A stretch of 64,000 nt of DNA from Saltatorellus ferox (lineage in GTDB: Bacteria; Planctomycetota; UBA1135; GCA-002686595), in contig CP036434.1 of assembly GCA_007751475.1 (NCBI GenBank), forward strand, positions 2,790,001 through 2,854,000. Reading direction: 5' to 3'. Shown here piece after piece: positions 28,301-36,118 of this stretch. The position numbers and the translations under genes are program-made. The notes below the pieces were generated by a model. The model did not search any database and was not told the DNA's origin. It was given only the letters and a program-made list of their open reading frames with translations. The number at the start of each line of letters is the position of its first letter. Position 1 is the first letter of the stretch.

Positions 28301-28449
28301 GCGGGACCCCCCTCATGGGCGGTCAGATCACCGCCGAGGTCGAGGCCTTCGGCGCCGATCTCGATCGGGGTGAATTCCTCTGGACGGATCTGGAGCGGTC
28401 GCACGAACTCTTCAGCCGTGCGGCGGCGGTGACGTTCACTCAGAACTGA
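25345..28449 (+). CDS. Large Ig-like-domain lipoprotein
   Basis: 1034 aa. The N-terminus ends in a lipobox (LGLGGC, Cys41) followed by a Gly/Asp-rich linker. Two SbsA-type Ig-like (Big_5) domains follow: about 90-200 (APGSATANQAHPETPIFLEFSESL ...) and about 210-330 (YSYPPDGSFNNPDTSEIVIGFDRQMD ... FRTADF). These occur in bacterial surface proteins and S-layers. Residues ~600-690 look like a carboxypeptidase-regulatory-like fold (VDVRVFDALTLEPLDGALVL ... ITVDASGYD). The rest is beta-rich without motifs. Probably a cell-surface structural protein. The gene ends at the start of the 1.1-kb inverted repeat. Confidence 0.82.
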   Translation: MPFRFQALRLPSLSFLSSPAAGAGSWGSAFLGAMLLGLGGCDSPVCVFADGCTSGPGGGGDDGGDPNSLGGRSAVFPGEGSIMRSGAPELLAVAPGSATANQAHPETPIFLEFSESLNPASLFDLQNQTSAFRVVDFTFQQDYPMAPPQLVGDGRVVVLLPLVSYREGGSYQVFFSADQRIADLNGQLIVDPSDQLLVEIFVDSSSVMDEPRLIYSYPPDGSFNNPDTSEIVIGFDRQMDDSTIDTNSFDVKVGGVTPAFNPQPMALTTFNGTTLVPVTQVYTWTPQQSGQVRPYGIDSDVVVRLSDTPNEIVSQDGDTLTPYETAFRTADFSLPDAVMKAAGSRPANGFGRADVFGSAPIVDVMLSAAAPAGTEADFFLFGRSPLDSTFVKSIVRTVPIPNGATTFSATSDQLQLFDALGDVQFADGTAQVAVQLRNGGARSSARRFDADPATSAIDAPIFDTTAPVFLGLGGSGAVTSELVGEVRDFAAFGRASEPIAYAFVDAGADGTNGGSLSDPPRIAFSTPSPEADEALFIAAPVAVGAVDPLGPGVSYEVTIYDEAYNAATLTAVGVFTQRGVVGPGGAPTGSTVDVRVFDALTLEPLDGALVLSHQESGGATSFVASATTVGGAASVAGAGGGSTVITVDASGYDLFTFHGVPRDSVDIMLQPTMAMSAEISGTVSALITAQLQTTDNVLQDTRALSPSRLSGLSGCGTINGSTGAECDFGPVLIRPGRLGGISSIGTRDSLTQADILTQGAPGFLLNFALAAPFAPVPAGGSTLGAVLDAGASLGFPPSSTAATLLSATSLSLGGVPGFGALAEDPKVTVEAAGTGLAGPLLVGAGLSFPQGGSNYAVFSAVPGVAAPGGSLETSGSIEPDVFVKLRSVDMSGNEVVARPRASSVGAVTAPMGVPTLLLPAPGGMSGGAAYNVVVQDTLLDAVGLAFGLYRVHLTDSTGRTWTLVGLDTDDAGGDILMSLPDIAAQGGTPLMGGQITAEVEAFGADLDRGEFLWTDLERSHELFSRAAAVTFTQN

Positions 28450-28578
28450 TTTTGGGCCAGGTCGGACCCTGCTGGGTCGGGAGCCAAGCCCCATGCCGTT
28501 CCACGCGTCCGCAGGGCGCCCGGGCCCCGCTCGGCCCCCGCAGGGGGCTGAGCTGCCCGCGCGAGGCTCGCCCTCGCG

Positions 28579-28646
28579 GCCCGTGCGGCGAGCACGCCTG
28601 CCCGGCGAGGGCGCCCGTCCGGCGAGGACGCCTGCGCGGCGAGCGC
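28579..28646. repeat. 17-bp degenerate tandem repeat x4 in left arm
   Basis: Four units of the pattern GCC[CT]G[TC][GC]CGGCGAG[CG][AG]C in a row. The inverted counterpart is in the right arm around 29453-29525. Confidence 0.8.
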
Positions 28647-29043
28647 CACGCGATGCAATCGCTATTTCGCCGTCAGGCGAAATGCCAGAGATACTGCGCG
28701 CTGTCACAGCGACAGGACGGCCCGGCTCCATTTGCATTGGCAGCAGACCCGCCCGCCGCCGACTTCCCGATATCGACTACCTGCCGTTCGCGCGAAGCGT
28801 CGAACGCGTGGGCTGAGGTCTCCCGCTGGAGGGTTGAGGGCTGCCCGTTAGCGGATGCCCCAGCAGACCCGCCCGCTGCCGACTTCCCGATATCGACTGC
28901 CTGCCGTTCGCGCGAAGCGCCGAACGCGTGGGCTGAGGCTTCCCGGTAGCGGCTGGTGGGCTGCTCGCTGGAGCGCTCGCCCGTCAGGGCGAGCTGGGCA
29001 GATGTCGGACTCGTCCGTCGCAGTTCTCGGGTCTCGGGTCTCG

Positions 29044-29160
29044 GACCTCAGACCTCGGACCTCAGACCTCAGACCTCAGACCTCGGACCTCAGACCTCAG
29101 ACCTCAGACCTCAGACCTCAGACCTCAGACCTCAGACCTCAGACCTCAGACCTCAGACCT
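29044..29160 (+). repeat. Heptanucleotide minisatellite (GACCTCA)16.7
   Basis: Sixteen consecutive 7-bp units plus GACCT; two units (29051-29057 and 29079-29085) read GACCTCG. Just before it (29027-29043) lie two to three degenerate units in the opposite sense (GGTCTCG), consistent with the array lying at the centre of an inverted repeat. Confidence 0.95.
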
Positions 29161-29725
29161 GCCCAGCTCGCCCTGACGGGCGAGCGCTCCAGCGGGCAGG
29201 CCACCAGCCGCTACCGGGAAGCCTCAGCCCACGCGTTCGGCGCTTCGCGCGAACGGCAGGCAGTCTGTGTCGGGAGACCTGTGGCGGGAGACCTGCAGGG
29301 GCGGCGGTCAGCGGTCGGGTCTGCTGCCAATGCAAGTGGAGCCGGGCCGCGCGAGCGTTGTGGCAGCGAAATGCCGGGCCGTCCGATCGTTGTGACAGCG
29401 CGCAGTATCTCTGGCATTTCGCCTGACGGCGAAATAGCGATTGCATCGCGTGGCGCTCGCCGCGCAGGCGTCCTCGCCGGACGGGCGCCCTCGCCGGGCG
29501 GGCGTGCTCGCCGCACGGGCCGCGCGGGCGAGCCGCGCGCGGGCCACTCAGCGCCCTGCGGGCGCCGAGGTGGGCCCGGGGCGTCCTGCGGACGCCATGG
29601 AGCCGAGCGGGAAGACGATGGGGGCCCAAGGGCCCAAACCCCAAACGACCGCCCAAAACGAAGATTGGCGGAAACAGGCGAAACAAACGTGAGGAATCGG
29701 GTCTCGGGATCACTAGCATCGGGGG

Positions 29726-30451
29726 ATGCGTACCAACTATCGAAAGGGGGGGCTCGGTCTCGAGTCGGGTTGTAGTACAGGAGCTCGCGTCTTCCGGACA
29801 GCGGGCGGTGTCCTGGTGCTGGCGGCGTTCATCTCTGCACTGACGCTGACCTCGTGTCAGACGACGCCCCGGATCAAGGGCCGGGATACCCAGGTCCTCG
29901 CCCAGGGGCGACTGGCGGCTCTCAACCCGACCGACGTGGCCGTGGCACCGGTGATCTTGGCCTCCGCCGACATCGTGGCGCCCGTCGAGCACATCCGGCG
30001 CGGGGCCCAGTACGGGCTGGCGACCAGGCTCTACAGCCCGATCTCGACCGAGATCGTGGACCAGAGCCTCGGCGGTGGGGTGGACGCCGCTCCGATGACG
30101 TTCACGCCCGGCACGATCCAGGCGAGCTACGTTCCCGGCGACCTCGCCGAGGACGCGGTGCTGGAGATCTTCGTCGAGCGCTGGGACACGACCAACTGGG
30201 ATATCCGCCGGAGCATGGACGTGGCCGTCGAGGTCCGCATGATCGATCCGCGGGACCCCACGGGTCCTGAGCTCTGGGCAGCGCGGATCGACAGGAAGTT
30301 CGATTTCACCTCGGCGATCGAGACCCGGACGACGGGTTCGAAGGCCACTCAGCTCGCCTGCGACCGAATTTTCCGGGAGCTGATGGCGAAGCTGCCCGTC
30401 CGCGACACCACTCCGCGGTCGCCGCTGGCTGGCGAAGTTCCCAGCCGCTGA
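29726..30451 (+). CDS. Lipoprotein, GNA1162/DUF799-like
   Basis: 241 aa; lipobox LTLTSC with Cys44, after a long N-region (a later start is possible, but no good in-frame ATG precedes the hydrophobic core). The mature domain (VAVAPVILASADIVAPVEHIRRGAQ..., LYSPISTEIVDQSL, YVPGDLAEDAVLEIFVERWD) resembles the DUF799/GNA1162 and LpoB-like group of outer-membrane lipoproteins. Function unknown; these folds often assist peptidoglycan or secretion complexes. It starts about 120 bp after the inverted repeat. Confidence 0.7.
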   Translation: MRTNYRKGGLGLESGCSTGARVFRTAGGVLVLAAFISALTLTSCQTTPRIKGRDTQVLAQGRLAALNPTDVAVAPVILASADIVAPVEHIRRGAQYGLATRLYSPISTEIVDQSLGGGVDAAPMTFTPGTIQASYVPGDLAEDAVLEIFVERWDTTNWDIRRSMDVAVEVRMIDPRDPTGPELWAARIDRKFDFTSAIETRTTGSKATQLACDRIFRELMAKLPVRDTTPRSPLAGEVPSR

Positions 30452-30790
30452 CCGCCTTTTCCGCCGCTGGGGCCTTGGGAAAGAGCTGCGGAAGGACGAT
30501 GACGGCTCCGGAGAGCGAGGATTCCCCAAGAGTTGGGATCCTCCCGGGCCTTCGGTCGCTAAGATCGTCCGCCAGTAAGCCGCCCGGATCGCTCCGCGCG
30601 GCCGTTCATTCCCGCTCTCCAGCACCCCGGACCCAGCGGTCCCCGAGGTTCCTTCATCGCTTCCCCGCCGACGAGTCATCGTTCGAGCTGGGTCGGGTGA
30701 TCGCAGGACTCGGATCTGCATCCGGGGCAAGTCCGCTCGAGGTTCGGCGCCATGGCGCACGGACACGGGCCATCCCCACCGAAACGAACC
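30452..30790. other. Leader region of rpsO
   Basis: 339 bp without a supported gene. An in-frame ATG at 30752 would extend S15 by 13 residues unlike the family. A weak inverted repeat GGATTCC/GGGATCC lies around 30517-30541. It should hold the rpsO promoter; no clear boxes. An S15 autoregulatory site could be here but I cannot see its fold. Confidence 0.4.
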
Positions 30791-31060
30791 ATGGCCATCG
30801 AAGCCACCCGCAAGGCCGAAGTCATCAAGGAATACGCGGTCAAGGACGGCGACAACGGATCTCCCGAGGTCCAGGTCGCCCTTCTCACCGAGGACATCCG
30901 CAGCCTGACGGAGCACCTGAAGGTGCACCGCAAAGACTTCACGTCGCGCCGCGGCCTTCTCAAGAAGGTGGGCCGTCGTACCAAGCTCCTGCGCTACATG
31001 CGCGAGAACACGCCGGACCGCTACGCGAGCGTCATCGCTCGATTGGGCCTCCGTCGCTGA
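30791..31060 (+). CDS. rpsO: 30S ribosomal protein S15
   Basis: 89 aa from the ATG at 30791, the standard S15 length. It has the family core: GSPEVQVALLTEDIRSLTEHL, HRKDFTSRRGLLKKVGRRTKLL and the ending YASVIARLGLRR. It binds 16S rRNA helices 20-22 in the small subunit. It lies upstream of pnp, the conserved rpsO-pnp order. Confidence 0.97.
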   Translation: MAIEATRKAEVIKEYAVKDGDNGSPEVQVALLTEDIRSLTEHLKVHRKDFTSRRGLLKKVGRRTKLLRYMRENTPDRYASVIARLGLRR

Positions 31061-31093
31061 TGCCGGGAATCCTCATTTCCTAGGCAGCCGCAT

Positions 31094-31129
31094 GCGCACC
31101 CCTTGACGCCGTTGCGGCTCGGGGTGCGC
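31094..31129 (+). terminator. Hairpin after rpsO
   Basis: A perfect 9-bp stem (GCGCACCCC / GGGGTGCGC) with an 18-nt loop, 33 bp after the rpsO stop. It may attenuate transcription into pnp or protect the rpsO mRNA end; no T tract. Confidence 0.5.
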
Positions 31130-31146
31130 TCGCATTTGGCGCTGAA

Positions 31147-31183
31147 GTCCCGGTGCGGATCCGCGTGACGCGGAGTCCGGGAC
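31147..31183 (+). promoter_or_regulatory. Double-stem hairpin in the pnp leader
   Basis: Outer stem GTCCCGG/CCGGGAC encloses a perfect inner stem TCCGCG-TGA-CGCGGA. It lies 57 bp before the pnp start. In E. coli, RNase III cleavage of a pnp leader hairpin lets PNPase repress itself; this hairpin is in the position for a similar control, by analogy only. Confidence 0.5.
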
Positions 31184-31239
31184 CGGAAGAGCGCAAAGAG
31201 AACATCACCAAAACTGGACAAGACAAGACAAGACACAAC

Positions 31240-33486
31240 ATGACCATGAAACCGACACGCGTCGAAGCGACGATCGCAGGCAAGAAGCTCACCCTCGAGA
31301 CCGGCCAGGTGGCCCGTCAGGCCGGTGGCGCCGTGATCGCAACGCTCGGCGAGACCCGTTGCTTCGCCGCAACGACCGCCGGCGCCGGACGCGACGACAT
31401 CGACTTCTTCCCGCTCGTCTGCGACTACCGCGAGAAGACCGAAGCGGCGGGCAAGATCCCCGGCGGCTTCTTCAAGCGCGAAGGGCGCCCGACGACCAAA
31501 GAGATCCTCACGATGCGCCTGATCGACCGCTCGATCCGGCCCATGTTCCCCGACGGCTACAAGTCGGAAGTGCAGGTCATGACCTCGGTCATGCAGTACG
31601 ACGGGATGAACAACCCCGACGTCGTCGCGATGATCGCGGCGTTCGCCTCGATCCGCATCGCGGGTCTGCCCTTCGAGACGACCCTCGGCGCCATCCGCGT
31701 CTGTCACATCGACGGGAAGCTCGTCGCGTTCCCGAACGACAAGGACCGCCGTGACAACAGCCGCCTCGATCTCGTGGTCTCCGGCCACGAAGACGGCATC
31801 TGCATGGTGGAGTCCTCCGCCAAGGAACTCACCGAGGACGAGATGATCGACGCGCTGACGGAGGCCCACGAGGTCATCCTGCAGATCGTGGACCTCGTCA
31901 ACGAGCTCGTCGATCGCGCGGGCAAGCCGCAAATGGAGTTCAAGGCCCCGAGCATCGACCAGGGGCTTCGCGCCGAGGTCTTCCGCTACGAGAAGGACCT
32001 CTCGAAGGCGATGCTGACCGACGGCAAGCACGAGCGCGGCGCGGCGGTCAGCTCGGTCCGCGATCGCGTGATCGAAGACCTCACCCGCGGCGTGGCCGAG
32101 GAAGAGCTCAAGAACACGACGAAGAACATCAAGGAGTTCTTCGGCGACCTCAAGAAGCACTGCGAGCGCGCCGCGATTCTCAGCGGACGCCGCGTGGACG
32201 GCCGCAAGTGGGACGACATTCGCCAGATCACGATCGCGCCGAACTTCAACCCGCGCCAGCACGGCTCGGTTCTGTTCACGCGCGGCGAGACCCAGGCGAT
32301 GGTCAGCGCCACGCTCGGTACGCCCGACGACGAGCAGGTCATCGACGGCGTGGAGGAGGAGTACAAGAAGAACTTCTACCTGCACTACAACTTCCCGGCC
32401 TACTCGGTCGGTGAGACCCGCCGCATCATGGGCCCGGGTCGTCGCGAGATCGGCCACGGCATGCTCGCGGAGCGCGCGCTCACGTCGGTGATGCCGTCGC
32501 GCGAGTCGTTCCCGTATACGACCCGAATCGTTTCCGACATCACCGAGTCCAACGGCTCGTCGTCGATGGCTTCGGTCTGCGGCGGCTGCCTCGCGATGAT
32601 GCTCGCGGGCGTTCCGCTGTCCCAGCCGGTCGCCGGTATCGCCATGGGCCTCGTGTCCGACGGCGATGAGCCCGCGATCCTCTCGGACATCCTCGGATCC
32701 GAGGATCACTGCGGCGACATGGACTTCAAGGTCGCAGGTTCGGGCGTCGGGATCACCGCGCTCCAGATGGACATCAAGATCACCGGCGTGAGCCGTGAGC
32801 TTCTGTCCGCCGCTCTGGAGCAGGCTCGTGTCGGCCGGATCCACATCCTCCGCGAGATGCTGAAGGCGGTTCCGTCACCGTCGGCGGAGGTCTCGGAGTT
32901 CGCGCCGCGCATGGAGACGATCAAGATCCCGAGCGATCGCATCGGTTTCCTGATCGGCCCGGGTGGCAAGAACATCCGTCAGATGCAGGCTGACTACGAG
33001 GTCCGCATCTCCATCGTCGATGACGAGGGCAACGTGCAGATCTATGGCACCAACGCCGAGAAGGTGAAGAAGTGCCGCGACGCGATCTCCGCCACCATGG
33101 AGACGCCGGAAGTCGGCTCGCGCTACAACGGCACGGTCAAGAGCGTCCGTGACTTCGGCGCGTTCATCGAGATCCTGCCGGGCGTCGAGGCGCTTTGCCA
33201 TATCTCCGAACTGGGCGAGGGCTTCATCGAGAACGTCACGGACGTGGTGAACGTCGGTGACGAGATCGACGTGATCATCATCAACGTGGACGACCGCGGG
33301 AAGATCAAGGTCAGCCACAAGGCGACGCTCGAAGGGGCCGAGAGCTCCGACGAGGAGAAGGGTGACGACGATGGGGGCGACGACGATCGTCCGCGCCGTG
33401 ACCGGGGTGACCGCGAGGACCGCGGCGGCGACGACCGTGGCGCACGCAGGCCCCGCCGCTCGCGTCGCCGTTCCTCGGCGCGCTGA
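31240..33486 (+). CDS. pnp: Polyribonucleotide nucleotidyltransferase (PNPase)
   Basis: 748 aa from the ATG at 31240 (MTMKPTRVE); a GTG at 31153 would prepend the hairpin leader. Two RNase PH domains (about 1-230 and 310-540; the second has the phosphate site region SDITESNGSSSMASVCGG and the active-site DMDFKVAG), then KH (IPSDRIGFLIGPGGKNIRQM) and S1 (GTVKSVRDFGAFIEILPG) RNA-binding domains. The last ~50 residues are an Asp-rich then Arg/Asp/Gly-rich tail (DRGDREDRGG) not found in short PNPases and may contact RNA or the degradosome. It degrades RNA 3'-5' with phosphate. There is no clear Shine-Dalgarno; the ATG follows an A-rich (GACAA)3 repeat at 31217-31231. Confidence 0.97.
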   Translation: MTMKPTRVEATIAGKKLTLETGQVARQAGGAVIATLGETRCFAATTAGAGRDDIDFFPLVCDYREKTEAAGKIPGGFFKREGRPTTKEILTMRLIDRSIRPMFPDGYKSEVQVMTSVMQYDGMNNPDVVAMIAAFASIRIAGLPFETTLGAIRVCHIDGKLVAFPNDKDRRDNSRLDLVVSGHEDGICMVESSAKELTEDEMIDALTEAHEVILQIVDLVNELVDRAGKPQMEFKAPSIDQGLRAEVFRYEKDLSKAMLTDGKHERGAAVSSVRDRVIEDLTRGVAEEELKNTTKNIKEFFGDLKKHCERAAILSGRRVDGRKWDDIRQITIAPNFNPRQHGSVLFTRGETQAMVSATLGTPDDEQVIDGVEEEYKKNFYLHYNFPAYSVGETRRIMGPGRREIGHGMLAERALTSVMPSRESFPYTTRIVSDITESNGSSSMASVCGGCLAMMLAGVPLSQPVAGIAMGLVSDGDEPAILSDILGSEDHCGDMDFKVAGSGVGITALQMDIKITGVSRELLSAALEQARVGRIHILREMLKAVPSPSAEVSEFAPRMETIKIPSDRIGFLIGPGGKNIRQMQADYEVRISIVDDEGNVQIYGTNAEKVKKCRDAISATMETPEVGSRYNGTVKSVRDFGAFIEILPGVEALCHISELGEGFIENVTDVVNVGDEIDVIIINVDDRGKIKVSHKATLEGAESSDEEKGDDDGGDDDRPRRDRGDREDRGGDDRGARRPRRSRRRSSAR

Positions 33487-33493
33487 TCGTTGC

Positions 33494-33559
33494 CTGCGCC
33501 CCTTTCGGGGGTGACCTGCGCTCCCTTCGGGGGTGATCAGCGCTCCCTCCGGAGGTAAC
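33494..33559 (+). repeat. Three 22-bp tandem hairpin units after pnp
   Basis: Units start at 33494, 33516 and 33538 with C[TA]GCGC. Each forms a short hairpin; the first two have a CTTCGG tetraloop (CCC-TTCG-GGG) and the third is CCTCCGGAGG. They start 8 bp after the pnp stop. Confidence 0.75.
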
Positions 33560-33602
33560 TCGGGGCGGTCCGGCGAAGGCTCGCCGGTTCCGTCTCACGA
33601 AA

Positions 33603-33643
33603 GAACGCGCCCGCGTTCCCCGCCAGGGGACGCGGGCGCGTTC
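33603..33643 (+). terminator. Strong hairpin downstream of pnp
   Basis: A perfect 14-bp stem (GAACGCGCCCGCGT / ACGCGGGCGCGTTC) with a 13-nt loop, followed by GTCTCATT. The likely end of the rpsO-pnp transcript, though the T tract is poor. Confidence 0.7.
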
Positions 33644-33839
33644 GTCTCATTCCGGGGCGTGCGCTTTCCTGGAGAGCTTCTTTGGCTTGATGTGCCAGTC
33701 AGATCGGGGCTTATCCAGGATTCACAAAGGAAATGAGCAGACACGTAGGGATTCCTGACGAAAGCCCCTATAACGAAAGCTTCATTTCGCGACGCGCTGA
33801 CCGACGGCGCCCGAAACGGGTTGTCCCCAGCTCGAACCA

Positions 33840-34337
33840 TTGATCGTGCAGATTCTACTCAGCCTCCTCGCCGTGCTCTCCCTCGGCCATGTACAGGTGC
33901 CCGCAAGCACCGCTCAGACCTCGACGATTCAAGCCAGTGAGTCGGTCGACCTAGCGGGCTCCTCTGCGGCGCAGACCGAGTATGACGGCGTGTTCATGGC
34001 TCCGGCGGTCGACGATGGGCGTGGTACGCCCTATATCGTCGAGAAGTCGGACAACATCTGCGGTCTGGATGAGCCTCGTCAGCTCACGAATCCGGCGGTC
34101 GTGGACTACGACTCGTTGATCGAGGCGACGGACGAGTACAGGAAGATCCAGAAGGACAAGATCGATCCGACGTCTTCCGAGGGAATCACCCTGATGACGA
34201 AGGCGCGGGCGCGCGTCCTGAAGGCCTGTGAGTCCGTGCGAGCCTCCCAGGGGCACTGCAGCGTCTGGAAGGACATCAAGCGGCGGGACAAGCGCTCCGT
34301 CGACGACATCACCGATGAGGTGAAGCGGCAGCTCTGA
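33840..34337 (+). CDS. Small secreted protein, unknown
   Basis: 165 aa from a TTG; a GTG at 33846 would give MQILLSLLAVLSL as the signal peptide and is equally plausible. Cleavage is expected around PASTAQ. The mature domain (~140 aa) has three Cys (ICGL, KACES, GHCS) and an amphipathic C-terminal half rich in Lys/Asp. I recognise no family. It is followed by an intrinsic terminator, so it is a separate transcript from the secretin gene. Confidence 0.65.
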   Translation: MIVQILLSLLAVLSLGHVQVPASTAQTSTIQASESVDLAGSSAAQTEYDGVFMAPAVDDGRGTPYIVEKSDNICGLDEPRQLTNPAVVDYDSLIEATDEYRKIQKDKIDPTSSEGITLMTKARARVLKACESVRASQGHCSVWKDIKRRDKRSVDDITDEVKRQL

Positions 34338-34389
34338 GCACGATCACTCGGCCATGCCGGGCCGATGTCACGAATCGAACGAACGCAGG

Positions 34390-34421
34390 ACGCCGCCATT
34401 GTTTGGCGGCGTTTTGCTTTC
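34390..34421 (+). terminator. Intrinsic terminator
   Basis: Stem ACGCCGCC / GGCGGCGT (34390-34397 and 34405-34412) followed by a T-rich tract (GTTTTGCTTT). It ends the preceding transcript. Because it lies inside the upstream extension of the secretin frame, it argues for the secretin start at 34441. Confidence 0.85.
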
Positions 34422-34440
34422 CAAGATGCAGCCTCCACCC

Positions 34441-35988
34441 ATGAACCGTGCTCTCCTCCCACTGATGTTCACCGTCGCAGCCTCTGGCTGCGTCTTCGGC
34501 GGAAAGGACACCCCCGATCAGGATCGGCGGGCGAAGACGATGTTCGAGGACCTGATCTCGCGCGGTCGCAATCAGCCCGCGGGGATCGATGACTTCCTGG
34601 AAGACGAAGACTCGTTCCGGAAGGTGGCAGAGTCCTATGCGGACCAGCCTCAGCTCGGTTCCGACGAGCGGCGCAGCGTTCGCATCGACCGGGACCTCGG
34701 CGGCGGCGAGGGCAACGATCTCGTCGCGAGCGCGACGTCGGAGCGCACCGAGTCCGAGGCCAGCGAGCCGATCGACGAACTCGATCTGCTCGGGGAGCTG
34801 GTCGACGCCTCGACTCCCGTGCAACTCCCGCCGGAGCCGACGATCAACCCGTACCTGGAGTTCGGCAAGAGCATCGTCTGGTATCCCCTGCGTGACGGCG
34901 ACACCGAGCGGCTCATCATGAAGCCGTACACGTTCCCGGCGGGCACCGGCGACAGGATCTTCAGTCTCCTGAAGTCGTACTCCGTCGTGCCGATCCACGC
35001 CGCGGTGCTGGACGGAGCTGTTCCCGACGGACTGGGGCCCCAGCCGGAGGGGTCGGTGCTCCTGGACCTGCGACTGGGATTCTCCGTCGAGGCCTATTCG
35101 GACCCGCGCGGCCCGCAGCTCCGGTCGCCGGAGGCGGTTCCACTCAGCGACGTCCTCTTCGTGACGGCAGCGGCCTATCAGCTCGCCGAGATCGAGCACT
35201 TCATCGATCTCTTCGCGGCCGACGTGCGGCAGATCGAGATCGAGGCGAAGATCGTCGAGGTCACGACGCGCGAATCGCTGGACCTCGGCGTGAAGCCGCT
35301 CGGTGACGGCACGCCGATCTTCGGGCTTCCGAACCCCGGGACGTTCATCAACAGCATCGACTTCTCCTTCGAGAACACCGTCGATGTGTCGGAGACCCTC
35401 TTCGGTCTGGGCGCGGTCTTCGACGGCGTGACGTTCAACGCGGTGCTGGAGGCGGTCTCGGCGTTCGAGAACGTCTCGATCATCTCCCGTCCGAAGGTGG
35501 CGGTTCGCGAGGGCGCCCGCGCCGACATCGTCAACGTCACCCGGATCCCGTTCTACGAGGTGTCGGCGATCAGTGCCTCGGGGGTGCCGAACCTGAAGCT
35601 GACGTTCCAGGACATCGGTGTGCAGATGTACGTGATCCCGCGCGTGATCGGGCGCGACACGGTGATCCTGAACATCGACATCGAGGCCTCGCAGTCGACG
35701 GGAACCGCGGTGAGCTTCAACTTCGGCGGGAGCGACGTCGAGGTGCCGCAGCTCTCCAAGCGCAACGCCCGGACGATCGTTCGCCTCGAGCCCGGCCAGG
35801 CCGTCATCCTCGGCGGGTTGATCTCGGAGCGGACGCTGGACAGGGTGCGTAAGGTGCCTCTCCTCGGCGACATCCCCCTCCTGGGCACGCTCTTCCGGAG
35901 CAAGATCACGAGCAAGGAGCAGTCCAACGTTCTGTTCTTCATCCGGCCGCGGATCCTCGAGGGCAGCGACCTCAACTCGCCGTTCTGA
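34441..35988 (+). CDS. Lipoprotein secretin (GspD/PilQ-like)
   Basis: 515 aa from the ATG at 34441. Lipobox AASGC, Cys17, then an acidic low-complexity stretch (~60-110). The C-terminal half is a secretin domain: EIEAKIVEVTTRESLDLGVK (N-domain/secretin boundary), VLEAVSAFENVSIISRPKVAVREGARADI, and the signature VPLLGDIPLLGTLFRSK at the end. It should form a multimeric outer-membrane channel for a type II or type IV pilus-like system; the N-terminal domains are short and divergent. A GspK-like gene follows 130 bp downstream. No other secretion genes are in the window. Confidence 0.87.
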   Translation: MNRALLPLMFTVAASGCVFGGKDTPDQDRRAKTMFEDLISRGRNQPAGIDDFLEDEDSFRKVAESYADQPQLGSDERRSVRIDRDLGGGEGNDLVASATSERTESEASEPIDELDLLGELVDASTPVQLPPEPTINPYLEFGKSIVWYPLRDGDTERLIMKPYTFPAGTGDRIFSLLKSYSVVPIHAAVLDGAVPDGLGPQPEGSVLLDLRLGFSVEAYSDPRGPQLRSPEAVPLSDVLFVTAAAYQLAEIEHFIDLFAADVRQIEIEAKIVEVTTRESLDLGVKPLGDGTPIFGLPNPGTFINSIDFSFENTVDVSETLFGLGAVFDGVTFNAVLEAVSAFENVSIISRPKVAVREGARADIVNVTRIPFYEVSAISASGVPNLKLTFQDIGVQMYVIPRVIGRDTVILNIDIEASQSTGTAVSFNFGGSDVEVPQLSKRNARTIVRLEPGQAVILGGLISERTLDRVRKVPLLGDIPLLGTLFRSKITSKEQSNVLFFIRPRILEGSDLNSPF

Positions 35989-36037
35989 TTCCCTTCCCCG
36001 GAGAGGCCTGTAGCCTGCCCCGGCAGCTTGCTCCGGC

Positions 36038-36091
36038 AGCCTCCTGCGACAGCCTCCTGCGACAGGCCGGTCGGAATTCGGGAAGACCGGC
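36038..36091 (+). repeat. 13-bp tandem duplication and hairpin before the gspK-like gene
   Basis: AGCCTCCTGCGAC occurs twice in tandem (36038-36050, 36051-36063), followed by a GCCGGTC/GACCGGC hairpin (36066-36091). It lies between the secretin and GspK-like genes and could reduce read-through between them. Confidence 0.6.
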
Positions 36092-36118
36092 GGACCCAGT
36101 CCGTATCCTCTGGGAGCC

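Larger units (their letters stand above)
28493..29605. repeat. 1.1-kb imperfect inverted repeat around a heptamer array
   Basis: Left arm about 28493-29000, right arm about 29161-29605; the arms match as reverse complements over most of their length. Differences are modular: the left arm has a second copy of a ~115-bp unit (compare 28743-28816 with 28862-28935) and the right arm has a ~35-bp extra piece near 29345. The arms are full of smaller hairpins, two with the same GTCA loop: TTTCGCC-GTCA-GGCGAAA (28672-28690) and GCTCGCCC-GTCA-GGGCGAGC (about 28976-28995). No coding potential. The spacer is a 7-bp tandem array. Confidence 0.9.

Noticed and set aside
25417..28737. 1106-codon minus-strand ORF
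   Set aside because: Antisense shadow of the Ig-like lipoprotein, which has a lipobox and domains; the shadow has neither.
29044..29160. CRISPR-like array
   Set aside because: Units are 7 bp in direct tandem with no spacers and no cas genes nearby.
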